Shown here: positions 1 to 6,151 of the stretch, in pieces
Layout of the letters: each line of letters opens with the position of its first letter
Numbering within the stretch: the first letter of the stretch is position 1
Notes under the pieces: generated by a model
Told to the model about the DNA's origin: nothing
Seen by the model: only the letters and a program-made list of their open reading frames with translations
Databases searched by the model: none
Source of the DNA: Bacillota bacterium
GTDB taxonomy: Bacteria; Bacillota; Clostridia; Oscillospirales; Ruminococcaceae
Reading direction: 5' to 3'
Assembly: GCA_023394255.1 (NCBI GenBank)
Contig: JAEXAZ010000099.1
Location: 1 to 7,008, forward strand
Length of the DNA stretch: 7,008 nt
Made by a program: the position numbers and the translations under genes

Positions 1-1064
1 GCTATGAGCACTCCCAGCACGGCTGATGCGCTTTTTAAAATATCCGCCACCTGTTTAACCCCCAGCATATTGCTGATTGCAGCCGTCAGGTTCACCGTGA
101 GATACCAGACGGATGTCTGCAAAAAGATCGGCAGGAAGGTCAGCGCCGCCACCAGTGTCCCAAAAGCGCCGACAGTTGCTTTCAGCAGCTTCATATATCC
201 CTGCGTGGCCACACACGCTTCGGAAAGCGCACTGCCGACCACAGGAACGAAACTGCCGATGAGGAATTTGGCTGTCTTTGCCACCACAGTATCGCTCCCG
301 GACGCCACCACTGTCTGCAGGGACAGCAGTCCCACAAAGATCGTAAGCAGAAAGCCCAGTGTCCAGCATACCGTTGATTTGATCACCTTGGCGACCGATA
401 CAATATCGATGCCCGGCGTGAGGCTGCCGACAATGCACAGCGCCAGATAAATCCCCATCAGCGGCACCAGTGTGCCGGACACCACCTGCGAGACCACCTG
501 GCATGCCCCAAATAAGAATACGGTATAGGTGGTCGCGGTCACGGGCTGCCCGGCAGCTGTCACAACCGATGAGAATACCGGTACAAACGCGAGAATAAAA
601 TTGGAACAGTCCCGGATGGCGCCCGCAGTCGTGGTAATGCAGTCTATGATCGGGGCGGCAATTGCGGCCGAAGTGCATACCGCCGCAACCGCTGAAAAAA
701 CAGAAGAAAGATTTCCTTCCCACAGGGAGGTTTTCAGGCAGTCCAGCAAGGCACAGAGCAGGACCGTCCCCAGCACCGCACAGAATGTGGCCATCGGCTG
801 TTTGAGCTTTCTTAATACCAGCTGCCACACTGTCTGGAAAAACTGCGCGGGAGTCAGCGACAGAAGCTGTTTGTAATCGATACCGTCCACCCCCGCGCTG
901 TCGAGGAGTTCCTGCGCGTCCCCGGGGAGCTGATCCATCAGTTCATCCGCTCCGACAGCGTCCATCTGGGGCTGGAGATCAATCTCCCCGGACTGCGCGG
1001 CGGCCGGCACCGACAGGCCTGCCAGTAAAAAAAAGACTGCCAGCAGCTTCACTGCCCATTTCAT
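1..1064 (-). CDS. spoIIIAE: Stage III sporulation protein AE (partial, C-terminus off the window)
   Basis: Polytopic membrane protein of the SpoIIIA-SpoIIQ complex, made in the mother cell and placed in the outer forespore membrane. It is thought to act as a permease-like part of the channel. The visible 354 complete codons begin with a probable signal peptide (MKWAVK, hydrophobic core about residues 7-19, AAA near 21-23). A soluble acidic stretch follows (about 25-75), then several hydrophobic segments (about 92-109, 120-140, 155-171, 181-212, 230-252, 268-279, 296-315). The family-typical stretch KTAKFLIGSFVPVVG is at 263-277, and LTPGID is at 215-220. The start is ATG, preceded by AGAGGTG at 1070-1076 with a 5-nt spacer, and it lies 17 nt after the spoIIIAD stop. 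The Bacillus subtilis protein is about 400 residues, so roughly 45 are missing at the window edge. No internal stop is seen. Identity rests on sequence features plus the canonical gene order. Confidence 0.93.
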   Translation of the reverse strand, partial: MKWAVKLLAVFFLLAGLSVPAAAQSGEIDLQPQMDAVGADELMDQLPGDAQELLDSAGVDGIDYKQLLSLTPAQFFQTVWQLVLRKLKQPMATFCAVLGTVLLCALLDCLKTSLWEGNLSSVFSAVAAVCTSAAIAAPIIDCITTTAGAIRDCSNFILAFVPVFSSVVTAAGQPVTATTYTVFLFGACQVVSQVVSGTLVPLMGIYLALCIVGSLTPGIDIVSVAKVIKSTVCWTLGFLLTIFVGLLSLQTVVASGSDTVVAKTAKFLIGSFVPVVGSALSEACVATQGYMKLLKATVGAFGTLVAALTFLPIFLQTSVWYLTVNLTAAISNMLGVKQVADILKSASAVLGVLI

Positions 1065-1081
1065 TGTCACACCTCTTTTTA

Positions 1082-1468
1082 TCATCCGATCAGCTGCCCC
1101 GCAATTCTCAGGATCTCTTCGAAAAGCGGCAGGCTGACCAACAGCACGGAAATTTTCCCGGCCGCTTCCACCTTGGTGGCGATTGCCGTTTCCCCCAGGT
1201 CACGGCAGGCATCACAGGCAATCTGCGTGATAAAGCAAAGCCCGAGCGATTTAAACAGAATCTGAACATAGGCCGCTTTGGTACCGGAAGCATCCAGCAG
1301 GGAATGCATTCTGTCAAATAACGGCCGGGCCTCGGAAATGATCATCCCGAGCATCAGAACCCCCGCGGCCAGTGAAAGCGCCAGCGCATATTCCGGATTT
1401 TTTTGTTTGAGCACCACGGAGAACGCCGCGGCAAGCACAGCGATGCCGACGATTGTAACCATATTCAT
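1082..1468 (-). CDS. spoIIIAD: Stage III sporulation protein AD
   Basis: Small membrane protein of the SpoIIIA channel complex, needed with the other SpoIIIA proteins for late sigma-G activity in the forespore. From the ATG used here it has 128 residues. The N-terminal hydrophobic helix (about 3-20, with TIVGIAVLAAAF) is followed by KQKNPEYAL. A second helix spans about 27-45. The C-terminal part carries the conserved-looking ETAIATKVEAAGKISVLLVS (about 92-111), leading into a last hydrophobic segment. The start is uncertain. ATG at 1468 is one base past the spoIIIAC stop (TGA-T-ATG), which suggests translational coupling, and it places the IVG motif as I recall it in the B. subtilis protein. 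An in-frame TTG at 1483 would overlap spoIIIAC by 14 nt, giving 133 residues, and has a GAAGAG sequence 5 nt upstream. A second ATG lies at 1462. Confidence 0.92.
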   Translation of the reverse strand: MNMVTIVGIAVLAAAFSVVLKQKNPEYALALSLAAGVLMLGMIISEARPLFDRMHSLLDASGTKAAYVQILFKSLGLCFITQIACDACRDLGETAIATKVEAAGKISVLLVSLPLFEEILRIAGQLIG

Positions 1469-1469
1469 A

Positions 1470-1667
1470 TCAGTAAAGCCCAAATACGCTCTTCACTGTT
1501 TCAAAAAGTGTATTGATTTGCATGATAATCATCATCAATACGACAATCAGCCCCGCCAGTGTGGTCATCATTGCCTGTTCCTCCCGCCCCGAACGGATCA
1601 GTACCTGATTGAGCACCGAAACGATGATTCCGATTGCCGCAATTCTAAAAATCAAATCCACATCCAT
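1470..1667 (-). CDS. spoIIIAC: Stage III sporulation protein AC
   Basis: Very small integral membrane protein of the SpoIIIA complex: 65 residues, close to the 68 or so of the B. subtilis protein. It consists almost entirely of two hydrophobic helices (about 5-24, with IFRIAAIGIIVSVLNQVL, and about 32-52, with LAGLIVVLMMII). A short charged loop (RSGREEQ) joins them, and the C-terminal tail contains LFETVKSVFGLY. The loop-helix pattern and the length are typical of the family. ATG is preceded by AGGGTGG about 6 nt upstream. It sits between spoIIIAB (42-nt gap) and spoIIIAD (near-contact), in the usual order. SpoIIIAC and SpoIIIAD are related in sequence and are thought to associate in the membrane; that is family knowledge, not visible here. 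Confidence 0.93.
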   Translation of the reverse strand: MDVDLIFRIAAIGIIVSVLNQVLIRSGREEQAMMTTLAGLIVVLMMIIMQINTLFETVKSVFGLY

Positions 1668-1709
1668 GCCCGGCCACCCTTTCCCGCTTTTTTTCCAGTT
1701 CCTTTTTGC

Positions 1710-2234
1710 TTACAGGAAAATCACCACCAGAAACGCTCCTGTGAGAAGTCCCATCGTCCGGTACAGTTTTGCGTGAGAGGCGGATCTTACACGGGCGTTA
1801 TCCGCCTGTATCTGAAGCAGCGCTTTCGCGTGTGAAATACTTGCAAGCTGCCCGTTCAGGTCACACTGCCCGAGTGTGTCCGAAAGCCCGGTCAGGATTG
1901 CGACGTCGGGAGACAGCAAGAGGCCGTGATTTTCCTTAACCGCACGTTTCCATGCCTCCGGGAACGGGATCCCCTGCCTGCACAGCGAAGCGCAGCAGGG
2001 AAGATATGCCGCGCCGGACATGGATTCCCGCTCTTCCAGACGCCCGATGATCACGCCGGGAGAAGCCATGGAATAAGAGAGCTCGCTTTCCATCCCGCTG
2101 AGTACGGCAATCGCATCCTCGATTTCATCCACACGGCCCGTCAGGGTTCTTGCAAGCGTAATTCCGATTGATGTTGTGCAAAGCATAATTAAAGCCATTC
2201 CTACTACCTTTAATACAACTGTCATATTTTTCAC
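1710..2234 (-). CDS. spoIIIAB: Stage III sporulation protein AB
   Basis: Membrane-anchored component of the SpoIIIA complex; family studies note resemblance to type II secretion GspF-like proteins. The 174-residue protein has an N-terminal hydrophobic helix (about 5-29), a mainly helical soluble region, and a C-terminal helix at the very end (about 160-174, GLLTGAFLVVIFL). Family-like elements are the segment after helix 1 (IAVLSGMESELSYSMASP) and the stretch LSDTLGQCDLNGQ (about 117-129), matching the family's 'LGxxD' region. The start is GTG at 2234 with GGCGG 5 nt upstream. ATG at 2225, preceded by GGGTG, would give 171 residues, equal to the B. subtilis length, and is a real alternative. 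The gap to spoIIIAA is 45 nt. Three cysteines cluster in PCCASLC (79-85), which is unusual but of unknown meaning. Confidence 0.92.
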   Translation of the reverse strand: MKNMTVVLKVVGMALIMLCTTSIGITLARTLTGRVDEIEDAIAVLSGMESELSYSMASPGVIIGRLEERESMSGAAYLPCCASLCRQGIPFPEAWKRAVKENHGLLLSPDVAILTGLSDTLGQCDLNGQLASISHAKALLQIQADNARVRSASHAKLYRTMGLLTGAFLVVIFL

Positions 2235-2279
2235 CCATTCCGCCGTAATGCACCGGCTAAATTTTTGTAGAAACCCTTA

Positions 2280-3275
2280 TCATACGCAGGCAAATCCCTT
2301 ATAAAGAGTCCTATTGCCGTCTGGCTGTGAACACAGTTCCGACCAGTTCCTGATCATCCGTATCTGAGACGGCCTGTCTGCCCCTTCCAGCAGCGCAAAC
2401 TGCTTAAACGCACCGGTTTGCAGAAGAGGCCTGGCCTGAGGTTTTCGCATAAACTCTTCAAAGCTGGACGCGTGGATCGAGGTAATGACCGTTACACCGC
2501 TGTTGACCGCCGCTGAAACCGCCTCAATTTCAGCTTCCGTGCAGATTTCATCGCATACAATGACCTGCGGGGACAGATAACGGATGGCCGCCTGCAGCCC
2601 TTTTGCTTTCGGATATCCGCAAAGCAGATCACAGCAGTCCCCAATCCGGTTGCGGACAACCCCCTCGGAGTACCCCCCCAATTCCCCGCTTTCATCCACT
2701 ATGCAGACCTTATAAAGCCTTCCCAAGGCTCCGGAAGACAGCTGTCTGGCCAAATCGCGCAGAATGGTTGTCTTTCCGCTTGCCGGGGCGCCTATCAGCA
2801 GCACCCCGCAAAGCCCTCCGGCCAGGCAGCGGCTGATCAGGACATCCGCCGCCCCGAAAATTTCCCGCGCGACGCGCAGGTTGATGGAGGTGACGTCGCG
2901 GACGGCTGTTACCTTCCCGTCCTCCACAACCGCTGTCGCCGCAATTCCCGCACGATGGCCGCCCCGCACGGATATGTAGCCGTCGGTCAGTTCCCGCTGG
3001 TGACTGTGCACCGCCCAGCCGCAAAGAGACACCAAAGAGTCCTGCATGTCCGTTTTGCTGACAATATAGGAATCTGAATACGGTTTTTCAGTGACGTCTC
3101 CCCCCGTCCTCACGAATTTCATACCTGACAGCCCCACAAGATTCAGCGGCCTGTCCAGACGCAGCCTGATTTCGTTTGTCTGTGCCTGAATCCCGGGCGG
3201 TATCTCCAGCAGCGCCTGCCTGACCCCAACGCTGAGACACCCCACCGCGTCCGTAAATTTTTCATCCCCGTTCAT
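2280..3275 (-). CDS. spoIIIAA: Stage III sporulation protein AA, secretion-type ATPase
   Basis: Cytoplasmic P-loop ATPase of the mother cell, related to type II/IV secretion ATPases and thought to energise or gate the SpoIIIA-SpoIIQ channel. It has 331 residues. The Walker A motif GAPASGKT is at 162-169, followed by TILRDLARQL. An IVDESGEL segment lies at 192-199. The Walker B strand VIVCDE is at 238-243, and TSIHAS at 265-270 resembles the sensor/His-box region. The N-terminal third carries NEIRLRLDRPL (34-44) and the region RELTDGYISVRGGHRAGIA (94-112), both typical of the family. The start is ATG with AAAGGA at 3285-3290 and a 9-nt spacer. It is first in the operon. Oddities are DEIC-T at 242-246, where I expect DEIG-T, and about a dozen cysteines. 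No frameshift is seen. Confidence 0.95.
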   Translation of the reverse strand: MNGDEKFTDAVGCLSVGVRQALLEIPPGIQAQTNEIRLRLDRPLNLVGLSGMKFVRTGGDVTEKPYSDSYIVSKTDMQDSLVSLCGWAVHSHQRELTDGYISVRGGHRAGIAATAVVEDGKVTAVRDVTSINLRVAREIFGAADVLISRCLAGGLCGVLLIGAPASGKTTILRDLARQLSSGALGRLYKVCIVDESGELGGYSEGVVRNRIGDCCDLLCGYPKAKGLQAAIRYLSPQVIVCDEICTEAEIEAVSAAVNSGVTVITSIHASSFEEFMRKPQARPLLQTGAFKQFALLEGADRPSQIRMIRNWSELCSQPDGNRTLYKGFACV

Positions 3276-3360
3276 CTTGTCACGTCCTTTGCAGCTTGTA
3301 TGTTCTATCTTATTGGCCCGTCCACCTTTTTAGAACCCCGTGCCCGCAAAAAAAGGAGTC
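3276..3360 (-). promoter_or_regulatory. Presumed promoter region of the spoIIIA operon
   Basis: This stretch between the cimA terminator and the spoIIIAA start should hold the promoter, which in B. subtilis is read by sigma-E. On the minus strand, CATACAAG at 3295-3302 resembles a sigma-E -10 element (CATACAnT). No matching -35 is seen 13-16 nt upstream, and the implied transcript start would fall at the Shine-Dalgarno sequence (3285-3290). The region is assigned by position only; the exact promoter is not resolved. Confidence 0.4.
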
Positions 3361-3408
3361 AAAAAGGCGTCTGAACCCGCAGTTTTTCTACAGGTTCAGA
3401 CGCCTTTT
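3361..3408 (-). terminator. Rho-independent terminator downstream of cimA
   Basis: A perfect 16-bp inverted repeat lies at 3362-3377 and 3393-3408 around a 15-nt loop. Its GC-rich core is GGCGTCTGAACC. Read on the minus strand, the stem runs into five T residues and, after six bases, seven more (3348-3354). It lies 33 nt past the cimA stop and 86 nt before the spoIIIAA start, so it should end cimA transcription and shield the sporulation operon. The plus-strand side is also followed by T-rich sequence, but no gene reads towards it from that side. Confidence 0.88.
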
Positions 3409-3440
3409 CGTTTTCATTTCGAAGTTTTAATAAAATCTAT

Positions 3441-5015
3441 TTAATTTTTCATGACGGTATCACGGTACAGCTTGTATTCCATCGAATCAACCAAAGCACG
3501 GATGGAAGCGTTAATAATATCGGTTGAAACGCCCACTGTTGTCCATACGTTCTTCCCGTCGGAGGATTCAATCAGAACGCGGACCAATGCCGCAGTCGCT
3601 TTTCCGGTGTCCATAACACGCACTTTATAATCGATCAGGCGCACTCCCGCAAGCGTCGGGTAAAACACTTCCAGCGCCTTGCGCAATGCGCGGTCGAGCG
3701 CGTGGACCGGGCCGTCGCCCTCATCGGCGGTAATTTCGTATCGGTCGCCCACCCGCAGTTTCACCATAGCGGAAGCCATATGCCGGTCGGCATGCTCCTG
3801 CTCACCGATAATGCGGAACAAATCCAGTTCAAAGAACGGCGTGAATTTGCCCAGTTCCTTCAGTACAACGAGTTCAAAGCTGGCGGTAGCGGCTTCGAAC
3901 TGATAGCCGTCGTATTCAAGCGTTTTCAGCCTGCCCATCAGGAATTCCATTTCAGGCGAATCTTTTGAAAGCTCCGGCACAAATTCCTTGATTTTCGCGA
4001 TCAGCGCGCTTCGGCCGGACACTTCGGAAAGAAGAATCTGGCGCCGGTTCCCAACCAGTTCCGGGTCAATATGCTCGAAAGCGGCGGGGTTCTTTTTCAC
4101 CCCGTCGACATGCATCCCGCCCTTATGGGCAAAAGCACATTTGCCCACATAGGGCATTGCATGCGGCAGGCTCATATTCGACAGTTCGGAAATATATCCT
4201 GCGGTTTGCGTCAGCCACGCAATTTTTTCCTGCGGGATGCAGGAGTAGCCGAGCTTCAGCTGCAAATCCGCGATGGCGACAGACAGGTTGGTGTTTCCGC
4301 AGCGTTCCCCAAAGCCGAGATAGGTCCCCTGCACCTGCACGGCGCCCGCCCCGACCGCCGCAATGGTGTTCGCAACCGCACACCCCGTATCGTTGTGGCA
4401 ATGAATCCCGACGCAGTCCGGGAAAAGCGACTGCACCGACGCGGTGATCCTTGCAATTTCTTCCGGGAAGCAGCCGCCGTTCGTATCGCACAGCACAAGC
4501 CTTACGGCTCCCGCCTGAAACGCAGCCCGGAGCGTTTCCACCGTATACTGGGGGTTCTGCTTGTATCCGTCAAAAAAATGCTCCGCGTCAAAGAACACGG
4601 TTTTCCCCCTGTCTGTCAGATAGGAAACCGTATCCGAGATCATACGCAGGTTTTCCTCCGGAGTAGTGCCCAGCACCTCGCGGACCTGCCATTCCGAGCT
4701 TTTGCCGAATACGGCAATGTAATCGGTACCGGCTTCGAGCAGCGCGGCGCAGTTCTTATCCTCGGATACAGGGACATCCCGGCGGCGGGTAGAGCCAAAA
4801 GCCACCAACTTTGCATGCTGAAGGCGGATTTTCCCCGCCCTGCGGAAAAATTCCGCGTCTTTTGGATTGCTGTACGGATTGCCGGCTTCCAAAAAATCGA
4901 GTTGCAGCGCATCCAGCGCGCGGACAATATTGAGTTTGTCTTCTACGGAAAAAGAAATATTTTCGCTCTGCGCCCCGTCCCTGAGCGTAGAGTCGAACAG
5001 TTCTATTTTTTTCAC
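3441..5015 (-). CDS. cimA: (R)-citramalate synthase
   Basis: Condenses acetyl-CoA with pyruvate to (R)-citramalate, the entry step of the threonine-independent route to isoleucine via 2-oxobutanoate. It has 524 residues, normal for the long clostridial/archaeal-type CimA family. The N-terminal TIM-barrel domain of the DRE-TIM/HMGL group shows LFDSTLRDGAQ (6-16), with the catalytic Arg-Asp pair at 12-13. It also has FFDAEHFFDGY (141-151), LCDTNGG (175-181) and the metal-binding HCHND at 205-209. The linker region contains HKGGMHVDGV (297-306). The C-terminal part (about 380-505) fits the LeuA-type dimerisation/allosteric domain, which in relatives binds the end-product amino acid. GTG at 5015 is chosen because KKIELFDSTLRDG is the family's N-terminus, GGGGTGA sits just upstream, and a longer reading from 5111 would run through the promoter. 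Isopropylmalate or homocitrate synthase is less likely: the extended DAEHFFDGY motif and length fit CimA. Confidence 0.93.
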   Translation of the reverse strand: MKKIELFDSTLRDGAQSENISFSVEDKLNIVRALDALQLDFLEAGNPYSNPKDAEFFRRAGKIRLQHAKLVAFGSTRRRDVPVSEDKNCAALLEAGTDYIAVFGKSSEWQVREVLGTTPEENLRMISDTVSYLTDRGKTVFFDAEHFFDGYKQNPQYTVETLRAAFQAGAVRLVLCDTNGGCFPEEIARITASVQSLFPDCVGIHCHNDTGCAVANTIAAVGAGAVQVQGTYLGFGERCGNTNLSVAIADLQLKLGYSCIPQEKIAWLTQTAGYISELSNMSLPHAMPYVGKCAFAHKGGMHVDGVKKNPAAFEHIDPELVGNRRQILLSEVSGRSALIAKIKEFVPELSKDSPEMEFLMGRLKTLEYDGYQFEAATASFELVVLKELGKFTPFFELDLFRIIGEQEHADRHMASAMVKLRVGDRYEITADEGDGPVHALDRALRKALEVFYPTLAGVRLIDYKVRVMDTGKATAALVRVLIESSDGKNVWTTVGVSTDIINASIRALVDSMEYKLYRDTVMKN

Positions 5016-5019
5016 GCCG

Positions 5020-5026
5020 TCACCCC
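5020..5026 (-). promoter_or_regulatory. Ribosome binding site fixing the cimA GTG start
   Basis: GGGGTGA on the minus strand lies 4 nt before the GTG at 5015-5013. It supports that start over the more upstream in-frame GTG at 5111, which would add 32 residues without family resemblance. Confidence 0.65.
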
Positions 5027-5046
5027 ATTGTGCCTGATTGGGAATT

Positions 5047-5075
5047 ATTTTAACACAGCACAGGAAAAATAACAA
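5047..5075 (-). promoter_or_regulatory. Sigma-A type promoter of cimA
   Basis: On the minus strand, TTGTTA (5070-5075) and TAAAAT (5047-5052) are separated by exactly 17 nt. A TG one base before the -10 makes it an extended -10. Transcription would start near 5040, leaving a leader of about 25 nt, too short for a T-box or attenuator. The match is by eye: 4/6 for the -35 and 5/6 for the -10. Confidence 0.65.
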
Positions 5076-5084
5076 GGAGAAGAA

Positions 5085-5102
5085 CTGCCGTGATGACGGC
5101 AG
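5085..5102. repeat. Perfect 7-bp palindrome between the divergent cimA and dapF promoters
   Basis: CTGCCGT and ACGGCAG flank the 4-nt loop GATG. The repeat ends 9 nt upstream of the cimA -35 and about 27 nt upstream of the proposed dapF -35. It could be an operator for either gene or a small hairpin. The plus-strand side has no U-tract, so it is a poor terminator for a plus-strand transcript. Function unknown. Confidence 0.5.
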
Positions 5103-5129
5103 GAATCTCACTTTTCACGCGGGGAATAC

Positions 5130-5158
5130 TTTACATCATCCAATTTTTGCTGTAAACT
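5130..5158 (+). promoter_or_regulatory. Candidate promoter of dapF-dapL
   Basis: TTTACA (5130-5135) and TAAACT (5153-5158) are separated by 17 nt. They match the sigma-A consensus at 5/6 and 4/6. The leader would be roughly 55-60 nt, with only a weak hairpin (GCAAC/GTTGC, 5171-5186) and no recognisable lysine riboswitch. A TG-T-TAATAG at 5158-5166 is a weaker alternative -10 without a -35. Confidence 0.45.
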
Positions 5159-5208
5159 GTTAATAGTGATGCAACAATGGGGTTGCCATAGGACTTTTGA
5201 GACCGAAC

Positions 5209-5213
5209 GGAGG
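5209..5213 (+). promoter_or_regulatory. Strong ribosome binding site deciding the dapF TTG start
   Basis: GGAGG with an 8-nt spacer precedes TTG at 5222. No ATG in this frame fits the family N-terminus, so the TTG start is well supported. Confidence 0.85.
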
Positions 5214-5221
5214 AACCTATC

Positions 5222-6073
5222 TTGAAGGTACAATTTTCTAAAATGCACGGGCTCGGCAACGACTATGTGTATATTAATTGTCTTCATCAAAAAATCAAAC
5301 ACCCGAATGAGCTGTCCGTATTTGTCAGTGACCGCCATTTCGGTATCGGTTCGGATGGGCTTGTGCTGATTTGTCCTTCGGACAAGGCGGATTTTGAAAT
5401 GCGCATGTTTAACGCTGACGGTTCCGAAGGCAACATGTGCGGAAACGCAATCCGCTGCGTGGGCAAATATGTGTATGACAACCGGCTCACTGATCAGAAA
5501 GATCTTGAAATTGATACAAAAAGCGGTGTCAAACAGCTCCATCTGACGATAGAGAATCACAAAGCGGTTGCCGCGGAAGTGAATATGGGGGAAGCTGTCC
5601 TGCGCTCCCGCTCGATTCCCGTCGAGACCGATTACGATGAGTTTATCAGCCAGCCGATGCTGGTGCACGGCGAAGCTTATCTGGTCACCTGCGTTTCCAT
5701 GGGGAACCCGCATGCCGTCATCTTCTGCGACGACGTTGACAGCATCCCGCTCGAAATCATCGGGCCTTTATTCGAAAATCATGAGAAGTTTCCGGAGCGG
5801 ATCAACACGGAGTTTGTCCAGCTGATCGACCGCAGCACGTTAAAGATGCGTGTCTGGGAACGCGGGAGCGGCGAAACTTTTGCCTGCGGAACCGGCGCCT
5901 GCGCTTCGGTTGTGGCGGCGGTGATCAATGACCACTGCGATCCTGGCAGCGAAGTAACTGTGCGCCTGAAAGGCGGGGAACTGAAAATTACCTATCAGGA
6001 GGATCACACCGTCCTCATGAAAGGCCCGGCGGCACATGTGTTTGATGGCACGATTGATGTGCCCATCGCATAA
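5222..6073 (+). CDS. dapF: Diaminopimelate epimerase
   Basis: Cofactor-independent cytoplasmic racemase that converts LL-diaminopimelate to meso-diaminopimelate, the precursor of lysine and, in most Clostridia, of peptidoglycan cross-links. It has 283 residues, close to the usual 275 or so. The N-terminal motif FSKMHGLGNDYVYI (5-18) is diagnostic. The two catalytic cysteines are visible: Cys73 in GNMCGNAIRC (70-79) and Cys222 in FACGTGACAS (220-229). Substrate-binding elements are GNPHAV (161-166) and ERGSGET (213-219). The two-domain pseudo-repeat of the family is therefore intact. Translation starts at TTG after a GGAGG. It is divergent from cimA and is followed after 78 nt by dapL, the enzyme that supplies its substrate, so the two are probably co-transcribed. 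No anomalies apart from the rare start codon. Confidence 0.97.
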   Translation: MKVQFSKMHGLGNDYVYINCLHQKIKHPNELSVFVSDRHFGIGSDGLVLICPSDKADFEMRMFNADGSEGNMCGNAIRCVGKYVYDNRLTDQKDLEIDTKSGVKQLHLTIENHKAVAAEVNMGEAVLRSRSIPVETDYDEFISQPMLVHGEAYLVTCVSMGNPHAVIFCDDVDSIPLEIIGPLFENHEKFPERINTEFVQLIDRSTLKMRVWERGSGETFACGTGACASVVAAVINDHCDPGSEVTVRLKGGELKITYQEDHTVLMKGPAAHVFDGTIDVPIA

Positions 6074-6080
6074 TTTTTTT
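6044..6080 (+). terminator. Weak terminator-like hairpin overlapping the dapF stop
   Basis: GGCAC (6047-6051) pairs with GTGCC (6059-6063) around a 7-nt loop. GAT and ATC extend the stem past one bulged C. A run of seven T follows, but only after a 6-nt gap that holds the dapF stop codon. The gap makes efficient termination doubtful. It could lower readthrough into dapL or protect the dapF message end. Confidence 0.3.
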
Positions 6081-6139
6081 AATTTTATAAGCCGTATGCG
6101 CCGATGCGACTGCTGTCTGCGAGGGCTTTAGATCTGAAT

Positions 6140-6143
6140 GGAG
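6140..6143 (+). promoter_or_regulatory. Ribosome binding site deciding the dapL TTG start
   Basis: GGAG with an 8-nt spacer precedes TTG at 6152. The encoded start (M)AKINENY is the typical N-terminus of DapL proteins, so the TTG is favoured despite being a rare start. Confidence 0.75.
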
Positions 6144-6151
6144 TGTTATTT

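Noticed and set aside
55..828. Long minus-strand open frame of 257 codons inside spoIIIAE
   Set aside because: It is a shifted frame of spoIIIAE. Its translation is rich in Gly, Arg, Cys and His without membrane segments, whereas the other frame gives a proper SpoIIIAE sequence.
3295..3302. CATACAAG as a sigma-E -10 for spoIIIA
   Set aside because: There is no -35 at the right distance and the transcript start would coincide with the Shine-Dalgarno sequence, so it is not called as a defined promoter.
4071..5072. Plus-strand open frame of 333 codons opposite cimA
   Set aside because: It is antisense to a gene with clear catalytic motifs, has no recognisable domain, and its length is explained by GC-rich codon shadowing.
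5016..5111. A 32-residue N-terminal extension of CimA with a hydrophobic stretch that looks like a signal peptide
   Set aside because: It runs through the -35/-10 promoter elements, lacks family resemblance, and the inner GTG has its own ribosome binding site and the conserved N-terminus.
5159..5221. Possible riboswitch or attenuator in the dapF leader
   Set aside because: Only a 5-bp hairpin (GCAAC/GTTGC) is visible. The leader is far too short for a lysine riboswitch and has no terminator.
5108..5713. Minus-strand frame of 201 codons opposite the start of dapF
   Set aside because: It is antisense to intact dapF, has no family motif, and it would cover the dapF promoter and ribosome binding site.
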